DNA from: an uncultured Sphingomonadaceae bacterium
GTDB lineage: Bacteria; Pseudomonadota; Alphaproteobacteria; Sphingomonadales; Sphingomonadaceae
Length of the DNA stretch: 64,000 nucleotides
Reading direction: 5' to 3'
Assembly (NCBI GenBank): GCA_947497455.1
Contig: CANMGU010000001.1
Span: 930,001-994,000 of the forward strand
Shown: one piece after another, positions 1 through 9,048 of the stretch
How the letters are laid out: each line of letters begins with the position of its first letter
Numbering within the stretch: position 1 is the first letter of the stretch
Notes under the pieces: model-generated
The model's input: only the letters and a program-made list of their open reading frames with translations
Databases searched by the model: none
Told to the model about the DNA's origin: nothing
Translations under genes and position numbers: made by a program

Positions 1-337
1 CTTCAAGCAGCGGCCAGCAATTATGAAGTGCAATCAACATTGCCTCACCTTCCGAGGCGTTACAGCTAACAAGATTTCCACGATTTTCGGGCTTGATTTG
101 GATAGTGTCCGTGTCAGTCGCCATTATTCGCTTAAGAACATTAGATCGCGGGGTTTCGGAAGCTTTCTCATCAAGATTTGAGTTTACATTTGCATCAGGC
201 GTCGCAGCCGGTATGGATCTCGCCGGCGAGACTGAGGGCGTTGGAACTGTGATGGTTTCGCTGTTGGATTGAGCAAAGGCAACATTGGTTGAATAAGCAG
301 CCACAAAAATCAGCGTAAACACGACAAGGCAGCGCAT
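1..337 (-). CDS. Secreted protein of unknown function, 3' end cut by window
   Basis: Reading leftward from the ATG at 337, the frame stays open for 112 codons to the window edge. The first 22 residues form a clear signal peptide: a hydrophobic core after MRCLVV, ending VAFA before QSNSE. A Ser/Pro/Thr-rich stretch and a more ordered part with two cysteines (LVSCNAS and LHNCW) follow, so the product is probably periplasmic or surface-exposed. An in-frame ATG at 364 would add nine residues. Neither start has a convincing Shine-Dalgarno sequence; I prefer 337 because it gives a normal signal peptide. I do not recognise the family. Confidence 0.6.
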   Translation of the reverse strand, partial: MRCLVVFTLIFVAAYSTNVAFAQSNSETITVPTPSVSPARSIPAATPDANVNSNLDEKASETPRSNVLKRIMATDTDTIQIKPENRGNLVSCNASEGEAMLIALHNCWPLLE

Positions 338-400
338 TGCATTGTGATGATCGGATATGGACATTGGTACCAAATAGGTAGGTGCTAGTGATCTGGCCAC

Positions 401-430
401 AAAAAAGGGCGGCCCAATCGAGCCGCCCCT
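401..430 (-). terminator. Rho-independent terminator of the bufferin-like gene
   Basis: A perfect 7-bp stem (GGGCGGC at 407-413, GCCGCCC at 422-428) with an 8-nt loop is followed on the minus strand by six T (the A-run 401-406). It lies just past the stop codon at 453 and separates this gene from the secreted-protein gene at the left edge. Confidence 0.85.
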
Positions 431-452
431 TCAAAATCTTGTGTTTAAAGGC

Positions 453-800
453 TTAGCCCTCAGCAGCTACTGGAACTGGCGCATCATTGTCGGCCACTTC
501 GGTCAGTGAACCACCTTGTGGTTCGCATTCGCCTGCTTCGGTATATTTCCAAGCATTACCTTGGTAATCGACAACCGATGTACCGGCGCAGCTTGTGCCT
601 TCGCCAGCGGCGCAATCATTTTCGCCCGCTTTGGCGATGCCAAAACATTTTTCTTTTTCAGCTGCTGCAACTTCTGTCGCTTCTTCGCCGCTGGCTTCAG
701 CGCCTTCGGTTGCTTCACTGGCACCACCGGAACAGGCGGAAAGGGCTGCTGCGGCGATCAGCGCGGTCGCTGCTGAACCTAATTTCATTGTCTTCGTCAT
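453..800 (-). CDS. Bufferin-like (BufA1/DUF2282) predicted lipoprotein
   Basis: The product is 115 residues. The mature part carries the DUF2282/BufA1 signature: [16 protein letters not shown], then a third Cys in TSCAG and a fourth in GECE. Known bufferins are periplasmic RiPPs whose central cysteines are modified and bind copper. Two things are unusual. The N-terminus ends in a lipobox (LSAC then SGG), so the protein should be lipid-anchored, and an acidic Ala/Glu linker of about 30 residues separates the lipid site from the core. No BufB (DUF692) or BufC gene is near. The start chosen is MTKTMKLG at 800; upstream in-frame codons would spoil the signal peptide. It is divergent from tgt, with its own terminator. 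Confidence 0.8.
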   Translation of the reverse strand: MTKTMKLGSAATALIAAAALSACSGGASEATEGAEASGEEATEVAAAEKEKCFGIAKAGENDCAAGEGTSCAGTSVVDYQGNAWKYTEAGECEPQGGSLTEVADNDAPVPVAAEG

Positions 801-953
801 AAAATACTCCCGATTTGGTCTTTGAAAAACTGCTACCATCCTGCACAGTTAATGAGGGATTCGTGCAGAACGGCTCTTTGGTACACCATAAGGAAAAAAA
901 TTCAAAATTCTTTGTTTTTTCGGGCCTTACTTCTTTGATTGGGACAATTTTTG

Positions 954-2078
954 ATGGCTGAGCGTTTTTCTTTTTCGATTGCCGCAACCGACGGCAAGGC
1001 GCGCACCGGGAAAATTAGCATGCAGCGCGGGGACATTCGTACACCCGCATTTATGCCGGTCGGGACGGCAGCAACAGTCAAGGCAATGAAGCCTGAAACG
1101 GTACGCGCAACCGGGGCGGACATCATTTTGGGAAACACCTATCATCTGATGCTTCGTCCCGGAGCAGAGCGTGTTGCAAAGCTTGGTGGTCTTCACAAAT
1201 TCATGAACTGGGAGCGGCCGATTTTGACCGACAGCGGGGGCTACCAGGTCATGAGCCTGTCAGACCTTACCAAGATGAGTGAGGACGGGGTTGAATTTCA
1301 AAGCCATCTTGATGGATCGCGACATATGCTGACGCCAGAACGATCGATGGAAATTCAACGACTGCTTGGCAGTGACATTGTTATGGCTTTCGATGAATGC
1401 ACCAAAAATGGTGCGACCCGCGAGGAAGCGATGCTCTCCATGGAGCGGTCAATGCGTTGGGCCAAGCGATCACGCGATGGTTTCGATAGTGGTGAGGAGC
1501 ATGCATCAAAGTCCGCTCTTTTCGGTATTCAGCAAGGATCTCTGGATAAGGAGATCCGGGCTTCTTCAGCGGACGCACTGATCGAGATCGGCTTTGACGG
1601 TTACGCTATTGGCGGATTGGCCGTTGGCGAGGGTCAGGAGGCGATGTTTGGTGTGCTCGATTACGCCCCAGACCAATTGCCAGCTGACAAGCCGCGCTAT
1701 CTTATGGGTGTCGGTAAACCCGATGATCTGGTTGGCGCGGTAGAGCGTGGAGTCGATATGTTCGATTGCGTGCTGCCCAGCCGATCCGGCCGCAATGGCC
1801 AGGCCTTCACCGCCACGGGGCCAATCAATATCCGCAATGCAAAATTTGCCGAGGATCTGGAGCCTCTCGATACGGACTGTTCCTGTTCGGTTTGCCATAC
1901 CTATAGCCGCGCCTATCTGCATCACTTGATCCGTTCGAAGGAAATATTGGGCGCGATGTTAATGACAGAGCATAATATTGCTTTTTATCAGTCGCTTATG
2001 GCCGGAATGCGCAATGCTATTTCAGCGGGGTCTTTTGCGGCCTTTGCCAGCAACTTTCGCGGGAAATATCTTGGATAA
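954..2078 (+). CDS. tgt: Queuine tRNA-ribosyltransferase
   Basis: This enzyme exchanges guanine 34 for the queuosine precursor preQ1 in GUN-anticodon tRNAs. The product is 374 residues, normal for bacterial TGT. Visible family features are the [11 protein letters not shown] segment with its base-binding Asp, [16 protein letters not shown], the nucleophile region [14 protein letters not shown] and the zinc site CSCSVC followed by a distal His in [11 protein letters not shown] 954 (MAERFSF) is preferred over an in-frame TTG at 939. The stop overlaps the glnE start by one base (TAATG), so the two genes are co-transcribed. This opens a + strand housekeeping series. Confidence 0.97.
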   Translation: MAERFSFSIAATDGKARTGKISMQRGDIRTPAFMPVGTAATVKAMKPETVRATGADIILGNTYHLMLRPGAERVAKLGGLHKFMNWERPILTDSGGYQVMSLSDLTKMSEDGVEFQSHLDGSRHMLTPERSMEIQRLLGSDIVMAFDECTKNGATREEAMLSMERSMRWAKRSRDGFDSGEEHASKSALFGIQQGSLDKEIRASSADALIEIGFDGYAIGGLAVGEGQEAMFGVLDYAPDQLPADKPRYLMGVGKPDDLVGAVERGVDMFDCVLPSRSGRNGQAFTATGPINIRNAKFAEDLEPLDTDCSCSVCHTYSRAYLHHLIRSKEILGAMLMTEHNIAFYQSLMAGMRNAISAGSFAAFASNFRGKYLG

Positions 2079-4804
2079 TGATCAACGGTCTGCCTGAACC
2101 GACTAGCCTGAAAGACGCTATCAAGCGCGCGCAAGACCATGCGCCTTATTTATGCATGGCTATGGAGGTTCAACCGGAACTCACGGCTTTGCTTGATGGA
2201 GAAGATTTAAATGCCGCGTTGGCATTTGTGCAACAGGTTGGCGCAGATGCCGAGAATGTTCGCCAAAAACTGAGGCGCGAAAAGCGGGCGTTGGCGCTGA
2301 CTCTGGCAATTGGCGATTTGGCGGGACAGCTAAGTCTGACCGATGTTGTGACACAGCTGTCCGATTTTGCTGACCGATCACTGGATGAGGCGTTGGCGGA
2401 TATCTATACGACGCGCTATCCGGATTCTGATCCCGCTGGCTTCGCAGTTATCGGTCTGGGTAAACATGGCAGTCGGGAACTAAACTATTCATCCGATATC
2501 GATCCGATCTTCATCTATGATCCTGATAAGATTCCCATGCGTGGGCGCGAAGAACCCAGCGATGCAGCACGGCGGATTGGTCAGCAACTCGTCGACGCTT
2601 TGAACACTCGGGATGCCGATGGTTATGTTTTTCGTGTTGACATGCGGCTGCGGCCATCGCCGGAAGTCAGCCCTGTGGCTTTGCCCGTAGAAGCTGCGAT
2701 CAGCTATTATGAATCCAGTGCGCTTGCATGGGAGCAGGCGGCGTTTATCCGATCCCGTTTTGCGGCGGGTGATGCCGATCTCGGACGCTATTTTCTTGAG
2801 ACTATTAATCCGTTCATCTGGCGGAGATCTCTCGACTATGGCGCTATTCGCAATATTGGCGCGGTATCGGTTCAAATACGCGATCACTATGCAGCAGGTC
2901 AGAAATTCGGGCCGGGCTACGATTTGAAGCGCGGACGGGGCGGAATCCGGGAGGCCGAGTTTTACGCACAAATGCACCAGCTTATCTTCGGCGGACGCGA
3001 GCCCACTCTGCGGATGCCAGCGACGCGAGAGGCGCTAAACGCATTGGTTGGCGCTGGGCGGATTAATCCGGGCAAGGCTTCTACATTGTCTGAATCTTAC
3101 GAGTTATATCGGGTTGTTGAGCATCGCCTTCAGATGATCAATGATCAGCAAACCCACAGCCTGCCCGATGATGAGGCCGGGCTAGACCGAGTGGCCAAGC
3201 TGCATGGTTTAAATGGGGGAGCTGATTTGCTGGCGCTTTTGGAACCGCGTGTCGAGGCGGTTGGTGCGATTTATGACGAGCTGATTGATTCCGACGAAAG
3301 CATTACTCTGCCACAAGCGGATCAGGCTTTGATGGCTGCACTGGAAAAAAGAGGTGTCGTACAAACCGGTGTTTTTATCGAGAAGATCAAACGATGGCGT
3401 AGCGGGAAAGTTACGGCACTGAGAAGCCCCGCAGCAGTCGAGTCCTTTGAGGCTGTTTTACCGGATATGATCGAGGCCATTGCTGGATCCCCGGATCCAC
3501 AACAGGCTCTTGTTCGGTTGGACAGTCTGATCGACAAATTGCCCACCGCAATTAATTTTTTCCGCATGCTGGAGGCGCGTCCAGGACTTCGGGAAATGCT
3601 CAGCCGCATTTTGAGCCACGCACCGGTTCTAGCTGATGAGCTATCCCGCAGGACCGAATTGTTTGAAGGATTGATAGATACCACCGCTCTCGACTTACCG
3701 CCGTCCGTTGATGAACTGGCAAAACAGTTTGCACGGCGTGAAGATGGTGATGACTATCAAATGTTGCTCGACCGGGTGCGGGCGCGGGTAGGGGAGAAGC
3801 GCTTTGCTCTCGGCACACAGCTTATAGAAAGTCGCCACGATCCGCTGGCGATAGCCGCTGGATATGCCCGTGTCGCAGAAGCATCCATTCGGGTGTTGAC
3901 CGACGCCACGATATCGGAGTTTGAAGAGGTCCATGGCAGAATCGAAGGCAGTGAAATGATAGTTCTTGCGCTGGGCCGTCTGGGCGGAGAAGCGCTAACC
4001 CATGCCTCTGACCTGGACCTAATTTTCCTGTTCACCGGAGACCATAGTGCGGAGTCTGACGGCCGGCGGCCCTTGGGCGGCACCCAATATTTCAACCGGC
4101 TCGCACAGCGTATTGTTGCAGCCCTGTCGGTACCCACTGCGGCAGGGCCGCTTTATGAAGTCGATACTCGTTTACGTCCCTCCGGAACGCAGGGTCCAAT
4201 GGCTGTGACAATAGAAAGTTTCTTTAAATATCAACAAGAAAATGCCTGGACCTGGGAACATATGGCGCTGACCAGGGCACGTCCCGTTTATGGAAGCACA
4301 AATGCCTGCGATCAATTGCAGGATCAGATCAAAACCATTTTGCAGAAAGAGCGAGAGCCGGAAACGTTGCGTAAAGCTGTCCGCAAGATGCGGCTTGATA
4401 TTGTTGAGCACAAGCCACCCAAAGGACCATTAGACACAAAGCTTATGGAAGGCGGTCTGGTTGATTGGGAGTTTATCATACACTTCCTTCAACTCAAAAC
4501 CGGTGATGCTCTGCACCCGCAATTGGGATTGGCTGCCCGTGGGTTGGCTGGTAGCGGACATTTGAACAAAAATATGATTGCGGCTCATGAACTGATGACT
4601 CGTTTGCTGGTCGCGTTGCGACTAATGTCACCGACCTGCGATTATCCACCCGATTCAAGCAGAGAGCTGATCGCCAAAGCGGCGGGTCAGGAAAATTGGG
4701 ATGCCCTTTTGAACGGCTATGATGCGGCCCGGCAATGCGTTATTGAAGAATGGAATCGGCACTTGCGGCCTGACCCTGATGAAATCTTAGGAGACATAAT
4801 ATGA
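2078..4804 (+). CDS. glnE: Bifunctional glutamine synthetase adenylyltransferase/adenylyl-removing enzyme
   Basis: GlnE adds and removes AMP on glutamine synthetase in response to nitrogen status signalled by PII. The 908-residue product has the full two-headed architecture: an N-terminal adenylyl-removing nucleotidyltransferase site near residue 126 (GLGKHGSRELNYSSDIDPIF) and a C-terminal adenylylating site near residue 628 (GRLGGEALTHASDLDLIF). Each site has the GxxG and SD/DxD acidic residues, and helical regulatory segments follow both. Translation is coupled on both sides: 1-base overlap with tgt and ATGA overlap with bcp. Confidence 0.97.
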   Translation: MINGLPEPTSLKDAIKRAQDHAPYLCMAMEVQPELTALLDGEDLNAALAFVQQVGADAENVRQKLRREKRALALTLAIGDLAGQLSLTDVVTQLSDFADRSLDEALADIYTTRYPDSDPAGFAVIGLGKHGSRELNYSSDIDPIFIYDPDKIPMRGREEPSDAARRIGQQLVDALNTRDADGYVFRVDMRLRPSPEVSPVALPVEAAISYYESSALAWEQAAFIRSRFAAGDADLGRYFLETINPFIWRRSLDYGAIRNIGAVSVQIRDHYAAGQKFGPGYDLKRGRGGIREAEFYAQMHQLIFGGREPTLRMPATREALNALVGAGRINPGKASTLSESYELYRVVEHRLQMINDQQTHSLPDDEAGLDRVAKLHGLNGGADLLALLEPRVEAVGAIYDELIDSDESITLPQADQALMAALEKRGVVQTGVFIEKIKRWRSGKVTALRSPAAVESFEAVLPDMIEAIAGSPDPQQALVRLDSLIDKLPTAINFFRMLEARPGLREMLSRILSHAPVLADELSRRTELFEGLIDTTALDLPPSVDELAKQFARREDGDDYQMLLDRVRARVGEKRFALGTQLIESRHDPLAIAAGYARVAEASIRVLTDATISEFEEVHGRIEGSEMIVLALGRLGGEALTHASDLDLIFLFTGDHSAESDGRRPLGGTQYFNRLAQRIVAALSVPTAAGPLYEVDTRLRPSGTQGPMAVTIESFFKYQQENAWTWEHMALTRARPVYGSTNACDQLQDQIKTILQKEREPETLRKAVRKMRLDIVEHKPPKGPLDTKLMEGGLVDWEFIIHFLQLKTGDALHPQLGLAARGLAGSGHLNKNMIAAHELMTRLLVALRLMSPTCDYPPDSSRELIAKAAGQENWDALLNGYDAARQCVIEEWNRHLRPDPDEILGDII

Positions 4805-5262
4805 TCGAAGTTGGCGAGCAGATGCCGGATATGGATTTGACTGCACCCGATAGCAGTACAGTGAAACTTTCCGACTATCATGGCAAGAAGCTGGTGCTGT
4901 TTTTCTATCCCAAAGCGAGCACACCGGGATGCACAACGGAGTCCAAAGACTTTTCTGCTTTGCTTCCAGAATTCGAAAAAGCTGGGGCTGCTGTGCTTGG
5001 TATGTCCGCAGACAGCCCAAAGCGTCAGCAGAATTTTATCAACAAACAAGAGTTGACCGTCGATATTGCTTCCGATGAAAGTACTGCTTTTCTGGAGAAG
5101 ATCGGTGTCTGGGCGGAAAAGAAAATGTACGGAAAAACCTATATGGGCATTATTCGTTCGACTTTTCTGATTGGACCGGACGGAAAGGTTTTGCAGTCTT
5201 GGCCAAAAGTAAAGGTCAAAGGGCATGCGGAAGAGGTGCTCGCAGCGGTGCAGGCGGCTTAA
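4801..5262 (+). CDS. bcp: Thioredoxin-dependent thiol peroxidase, BCP/PrxQ type, single cysteine
   Basis: The 153-residue peroxiredoxin has the AhpC/TSA fold signature: FFYPKASTPGCTTES around the peroxidatic Cys, then GMSADSPKRQ and STFLIGPDGKV. It should reduce hydroperoxides in the cytoplasm. Many BCP proteins have a resolving Cys five residues after the peroxidatic one (CTxExC). Here that position is Lys (CTTESK), and there is no other Cys in the protein, so it should act as a 1-Cys enzyme needing an outside thiol. It overlaps glnE by four bases (ATGA). Confidence 0.93.
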   Translation: MIEVGEQMPDMDLTAPDSSTVKLSDYHGKKLVLFFYPKASTPGCTTESKDFSALLPEFEKAGAAVLGMSADSPKRQQNFINKQELTVDIASDESTAFLEKIGVWAEKKMYGKTYMGIIRSTFLIGPDGKVLQSWPKVKVKGHAEEVLAAVQAA

Positions 5263-5291
5263 GGGTTCTGGCTTTGAACATTGCTACAACC

Positions 5292-6083
5292 ATGAAGCCA
5301 TCTGCGGGCGAAGCAGTAAGGCACGTTCTAATGACTTCCGAACCAGCGGCGAAGGTCATGGCGGCGCGCCATGTTGTCAGAGAATGGCGCAAGGATAGGT
5401 TGAGCCAGGATTTCAGCGTTTCAATGCCTGATGTTCCAGCCCGACCTGCCCGTCCGGAACTCCTTCGGCCTGGTCAGATGCCGCGGCGAGGCAAAGGGAC
5501 GTCGGTGGCGAAGCGGATCGCGTTAATCCACGCCTTGGCCCATATTGAATTTGTCGCAATTGATTTGGCTTTCGATATGATTGGGCGGTTTGGAGCCGAA
5601 TTTCCAACCGAATTTGCAAGCGACTGGTTTCGTGTTGGCGCCGAAGAAGCGATGCATTTCGTGCTTTTGGACCGGAGGCTGCGTGAAATGGGTAGTTTTT
5701 ATGGCGATCTGCCAGCACATGACGGTCTTTGGGATACTGCAAAAGAGACCGCCTATGATGCCTCTGCGCGGCTGGCGATCGTCCCGATGGTCCTCGAAGC
5801 GCGTGGGCTAGACATTACCCTCGAAACGGTTGAACGCTTCAAAGCGCAGGGTGATCTGCTCACGGCAAAGGTGCTGAACCGTATCTATCATGACGAGATA
5901 AATCACGTTTTTTTTGGCACGAAATGGTTCGAATATTGCTGCGAAAGGGAAAATACTGATCCCCATCTCCACTGGAAAAATCTTGTAAAATCTCACTTTA
6001 GAGGCGGGTTAAAGCCTCCATTTAACGACTCAGCCCGCCATGCAGCCGGTTTAACTCAGGAATATTATCTTGGTATTGAATAA
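5292..6083 (+). CDS. DUF455 ferritin-like protein
   Basis: The 263-residue product matches the DUF455 family: an N-terminal GEAVRHVLMTSEPAAKVMAA, a central LIHALAHIEFVAIDLAFD helix, EEAMHFVLLDRRL and a distal DEINHVFFGTKWF. The repeated Glu/His pairs on helices are those expected for a ferritin-like di-metal site. The biochemical role is not established. ATG 5292 is preferred because homologues begin shortly before the GEAVRHVL-like segment; the frame is open upstream into bcp. It lies 29 bp after bcp and is probably in the same transcript. Confidence 0.85.
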   Translation: MKPSAGEAVRHVLMTSEPAAKVMAARHVVREWRKDRLSQDFSVSMPDVPARPARPELLRPGQMPRRGKGTSVAKRIALIHALAHIEFVAIDLAFDMIGRFGAEFPTEFASDWFRVGAEEAMHFVLLDRRLREMGSFYGDLPAHDGLWDTAKETAYDASARLAIVPMVLEARGLDITLETVERFKAQGDLLTAKVLNRIYHDEINHVFFGTKWFEYCCERENTDPHLHWKNLVKSHFRGGLKPPFNDSARHAAGLTQEYYLGIE

Positions 6084-6193
6084 TTAACCAAAATAAACCT
6101 ACTTCTAACGCATACAGAACGGGGGCAGAATTTCTGTCAAAATTTTTGAACCGAGTTGTTCTTCGGTTCGCAGTAGCAGGGCTCGATCAGTTT

Positions 6194-6901
6194 ATGACCG
6201 ATAGCGTAGTAGGTTTGTATAAAGGAGCTGTGAGAAAGATCACAGCCGTTGTGATCTTCGGATCAGCAATGAGTTTTTCCACCACAGCGATGGCTGCCGA
6301 AGCAGAGGACGCGGATGCTAGCCTTCCGGTCGATGTTTTGAAAAACAAAACGTCTGGTTCTGAAAACGTATTGGGGGAGGCAGATCCCGCTTTCCGTCTA
6401 CTGTTCAACAAATGGTCCGGACAGGGAAAGAAAACACCTGTTAAGCTGACCATTCCGTCACGCAAACCTGTAGATTCCTATAGATTGACGAGTTCTTACG
6501 GTTTTCGGTCTGATCCATTCAAAGGCCGCCGCGCCCGCCATAAGGGTATCGATATGGCCGGTCCTGTCGGAACACCTATTTATGCAACTGCCGATGGTAT
6601 CGTCGGACGCTCGCAATGGGTTCGTGGCTATGGCAATTATATCGAAATCAATCACGGTAATGAGATCCAGACCCGTTACGGACATATGTCCCGCCTTAAT
6701 GTTAAAGCCAACGCACGCGTAAAAAGTGGCGATTTGATAGGTTTCATGGGCTCGACCGGCCGTTCGACCGGAAGCCATCTTCATTATGAAGTGCGCATCG
6801 CTGGCGAAGCGGTAAACCCGGTTCCATTCATGCAATCCAACGATTTTCTGCTGGCGCAAAAAGCAACGCCGGGCGTTGCTCTTGGTGGCCCGGCTGAATA
6901 G
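6194..6901 (+). CDS. M23 (LytM) family peptidoglycan endopeptidase
   Basis: A signal peptide or anchor (RKITAVVIFGSAMSFSTTAMAA) precedes a linker and a C-terminal LytM domain. The zinc ligands are visible in HKGIDMAG (HxxxD) and HLHYEV (HxH), with NHGNEIQTRYGHMS between them. The predicted activity is cleavage of peptide cross-links in the periplasm. A longer frame begins at TTG 6146; ATG 6194 is chosen because it leaves a sensible N-terminus. No GTPase or EnvC-type coiled coil is present, so it is a simple single-domain M23 enzyme. A terminator follows. Confidence 0.9.
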   Translation: MTDSVVGLYKGAVRKITAVVIFGSAMSFSTTAMAAEAEDADASLPVDVLKNKTSGSENVLGEADPAFRLLFNKWSGQGKKTPVKLTIPSRKPVDSYRLTSSYGFRSDPFKGRRARHKGIDMAGPVGTPIYATADGIVGRSQWVRGYGNYIEINHGNEIQTRYGHMSRLNVKANARVKSGDLIGFMGSTGRSTGSHLHYEVRIAGEAVNPVPFMQSNDFLLAQKATPGVALGGPAE

Positions 6902-6946
6902 GCCAAGCTGATATTCCGAAACACCTTTGGGAGAGGGTGCTTTAAG

Positions 6947-6983
6947 AGGGCTGGTGATGCTGAAACGCTTACCGGCCCTTTTT
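6947..6983 (+). terminator. Rho-independent terminator after the M23 gene
   Basis: AGGGCTGGT at 6947-6955 pairs with ACCGGCCCT at 6971-6979 (one G-T pair), with a 15-nt loop and a run of T directly after the stem. It lies 46 bp past the M23 stop and before the Fe-S carrier gene. Confidence 0.7.
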
Positions 6984-7061
6984 ATTGCCTGACTTACATT
7001 TGCGGCCAATTTTCTGGCAGCTTCTTTTGACACTCTGCACTACTATCCCTATCTTAAGCTC

Positions 7062-7424
7062 ATGACCCAGACAGCCCAAACAGCCGATCAAAAATCCGAG
7101 CAGGATATCATCCTGACGCCCAGTGCTGCGAAACGTGTGGCGGCTATTGCTGAAAAGCAGGAAAAGCCAGCAATTTTGCGCTTGGCGGTTGAAGGTGGCG
7201 GATGTTCCGGGTTCCAGTATCGCTTTGGTCTGGCCGAACAGATTGAGTCCGATGATATTGCGGTCAACGAATCTGGAGTGACTTTGGTGGTCGATGAGAT
7301 CAGTTTGGACCTGGTACGTGGCAGCGCCGTTGATTTTGTAGAATCGCTTGGCGGAAGCGCTTTTCAAGTGACCAATCCCAACGCGGCCTCCGGCTGTGGT
7401 TGCGGTTCCAGCTTCTCTGTTTGA
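7062..7424 (+). CDS. erpA: A-type iron-sulfur carrier protein (ErpA/IscA family)
   Basis: The 120-residue protein carries the A-type carrier signature: GGGCSGFQYRFG with the first cluster Cys, and a C-terminal GCGCGSSFSV with the other two. It accepts or passes Fe-S clusters to target enzymes. An N-terminal extension of about 15 polar residues precedes the HesB core (IILTPSAAKRV). ErpA is preferred over IscA because no iscRSU genes are near, but the two cannot be separated by sequence reading alone. Its stop lies next to or inside the possible starts of the exonuclease gene. Confidence 0.85.
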   Translation: MTQTAQTADQKSEQDIILTPSAAKRVAAIAEKQEKPAILRLAVEGGGCSGFQYRFGLAEQIESDDIAVNESGVTLVVDEISLDLVRGSAVDFVESLGGSAFQVTNPNAASGCGCGSSFSV

Positions 7425-7435
7425 TCGCCACAGCG

Positions 7436-8224
7436 GTGAGAATAGCGAGTTTCAACATTAATGGCATAAAGGCGCGCCTGCCGCGCCTATTGGAATGGCT
7501 TGAAGAAACCAAACCGGATGTCGCATGTCTGCAGGAAATCAAAAGCCAGGACGAAGGTTTCCCGGCAGCTGAGTTTGAAAAGATCGGCTATGGAGCGATC
7601 TGGCACGGGCAAAAGAGCTTTAACGGGGTGGCTATTCTAACTCGTGATCAGCAACCGGAGGAGACAAAGCGCGGTCTGGATGGTGAACCTGAAGACGAGC
7701 ACAGCCGTTATCTTGAAGCCAATGTGAAGAGTGCGGATGGGACTTCAGTTCGGGTGGCGAGTATCTATCTCCCCAATGGCAATCCACAACCAGGTCCAAA
7801 ATTTGACTTCAAATTGCGCTGGATGAAGCGCCTGCGCAATCGGGCTGCTGAAATCTGGCAGGAAGAAATTCCTGCAGTTCTGGCCGGTGATTATAATGTT
7901 ATTCCCCGCGATAATGATGTTTTCTCGGTCAAAGCGATGGAAAATGACGCGCTGATGCAGCCGGAAAGCCGGCAAGCTTATCAGCGCATAATCAATGATG
8001 GCTGGACCGATGCGCTGGGCGTGACCTATCCTGCAGGCAAAATCTGGACCTATTGGGATTATCGCAGCGGTGGTTGGCAACGCGATCAAGGTTTCCGGAT
8101 CGATCATCTGCTGCTGAGTCCACTTGCCGCTGACCGGCTTAGTCATTGCGGTGTCGATAAGGAGCATCGTGGGCGGGAAAAAGCCAGCGATCATGCGCCA
8201 ACCTGGATCGAACTCGATATCTGA
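7436..8224 (+). CDS. xth: Exodeoxyribonuclease III (AP endonuclease family 1)
   Basis: The 262-residue enzyme has the exonuclease III motifs in order: ASFNINGIKAR, CLQEIKSQ with the metal-binding Glu, the LAGDYNVIPRDND segment, and SDHAPTWIEL with the catalytic Asp-His pair. It repairs abasic sites. GTG 7436 (VRIASFN) is the likely start because the family begins at this point. A TTG at 7421 overlapping the erpA stop is an alternative. The stop (TGATG) overlaps the start of the next gene. Confidence 0.92.
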   Translation: MRIASFNINGIKARLPRLLEWLEETKPDVACLQEIKSQDEGFPAAEFEKIGYGAIWHGQKSFNGVAILTRDQQPEETKRGLDGEPEDEHSRYLEANVKSADGTSVRVASIYLPNGNPQPGPKFDFKLRWMKRLRNRAAEIWQEEIPAVLAGDYNVIPRDNDVFSVKAMENDALMQPESRQAYQRIINDGWTDALGVTYPAGKIWTYWDYRSGGWQRDQGFRIDHLLLSPLAADRLSHCGVDKEHRGREKASDHAPTWIELDI

Positions 8225-9039
8225 TGCGTGCCTTGCTGGCGAGCTTAGCCATTTCTGCGGGGCTTTATCTGGTAATTGTTGCTTTGGCTTACAGCTTTCA
8301 ACGCAGCCTGCTGTATTTCCCTGATCAAACGGTTCTGACCGAAATGGAACTGAAAGATGCAGGCCTTAGCGCAGTGAATATAGCAGCGGAAGGGTCTGGC
8401 GAGCTGCTGTCCTTTTGGCGCGCACCAACCGATAAAACGAAGCCTGTTATTCTTCATTTTCATGGCAATGGCGGTTCGCTGGCGATGCGGTTGTCGATAT
8501 ACCAGGCTTTAGCGCAGGATGGTGCAGGGGTGCTGGCGGTCGGCTATCCAGGCTATGGCGGAAATCCGGGATCGCCGAGCGAAGACGCCTTTTACGCTGC
8601 GGCACAGGCCCATTATGATTGGTTGATCATCAATGGCCATAGTGCTGACAAAATTGTGATTGCAGCCCAGTCTTTGGGAACGGGGGTTGCGACATGGTTG
8701 GCCTCCCGTAACGAGGCCGCCGGACTGATCCTGGAAGCAGCCTATACGGGCATGGACGATATGGCGCAGCGGCAATTCCCGATTCTACCGGCAAAACTGC
8801 TGATAAAGGACCGCTATCGCTCGCTGAACCGGATTGATCAGGTTGAAATGCCACTAAGCTGGATCCACGGCACCAATGACGAGCTCATACCGTTCGCAAT
8901 GGGACAAAAACTGTTCGATGCTGCAAAGGAGCCCAAGATATCCCACCCGATTAAAGGCGGCGGACATAATGATTTGTGGATGCGCGGTATCGACGCGCTG
9001 GTACGAAAGGATGCGCAAGACTTTGTTGCGGGCCGTTAG
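8224..9039 (+). CDS. Membrane-anchored alpha/beta hydrolase (BEM46/ABHD13-like)
   Basis: The 271-residue protein begins with one hydrophobic anchor (LLASLAISAGLYLVIVALAY), followed by FQRSLLYFPD as in BEM46-like hydrolases. The oxyanion loop HFHGNGGS, the nucleophile elbow AAQSLGTG (Ala replaces the first Gly of GxSxG), the acid HGTNDELIP and the catalytic His in GGGHNDLW are all visible. The substrate is unknown. It is translationally coupled to the exonuclease gene and converges with the serine hydrolase gene, with nine bases between them. Confidence 0.85.
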   Translation: MRALLASLAISAGLYLVIVALAYSFQRSLLYFPDQTVLTEMELKDAGLSAVNIAAEGSGELLSFWRAPTDKTKPVILHFHGNGGSLAMRLSIYQALAQDGAGVLAVGYPGYGGNPGSPSEDAFYAAAQAHYDWLIINGHSADKIVIAAQSLGTGVATWLASRNEAAGLILEAAYTGMDDMAQRQFPILPAKLLIKDRYRSLNRIDQVEMPLSWIHGTNDELIPFAMGQKLFDAAKEPKISHPIKGGGHNDLWMRGIDALVRKDAQDFVAGR

Positions 9040-9048
9040 CCATTGTGA

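Noticed and set aside
195-434. 79-codon minus frame near the left edge
   Set aside because: It has no signal or motif; the overlapping frame from 337 gives a clear signal peptide and stays open to the edge.
6083-6110. CtrA-like box (TTAACC then AAATAAACC) before the M23 gene
   Set aside because: It misses the TTAA-N7-TTAA consensus, and an AT-rich gap gives such matches by chance.
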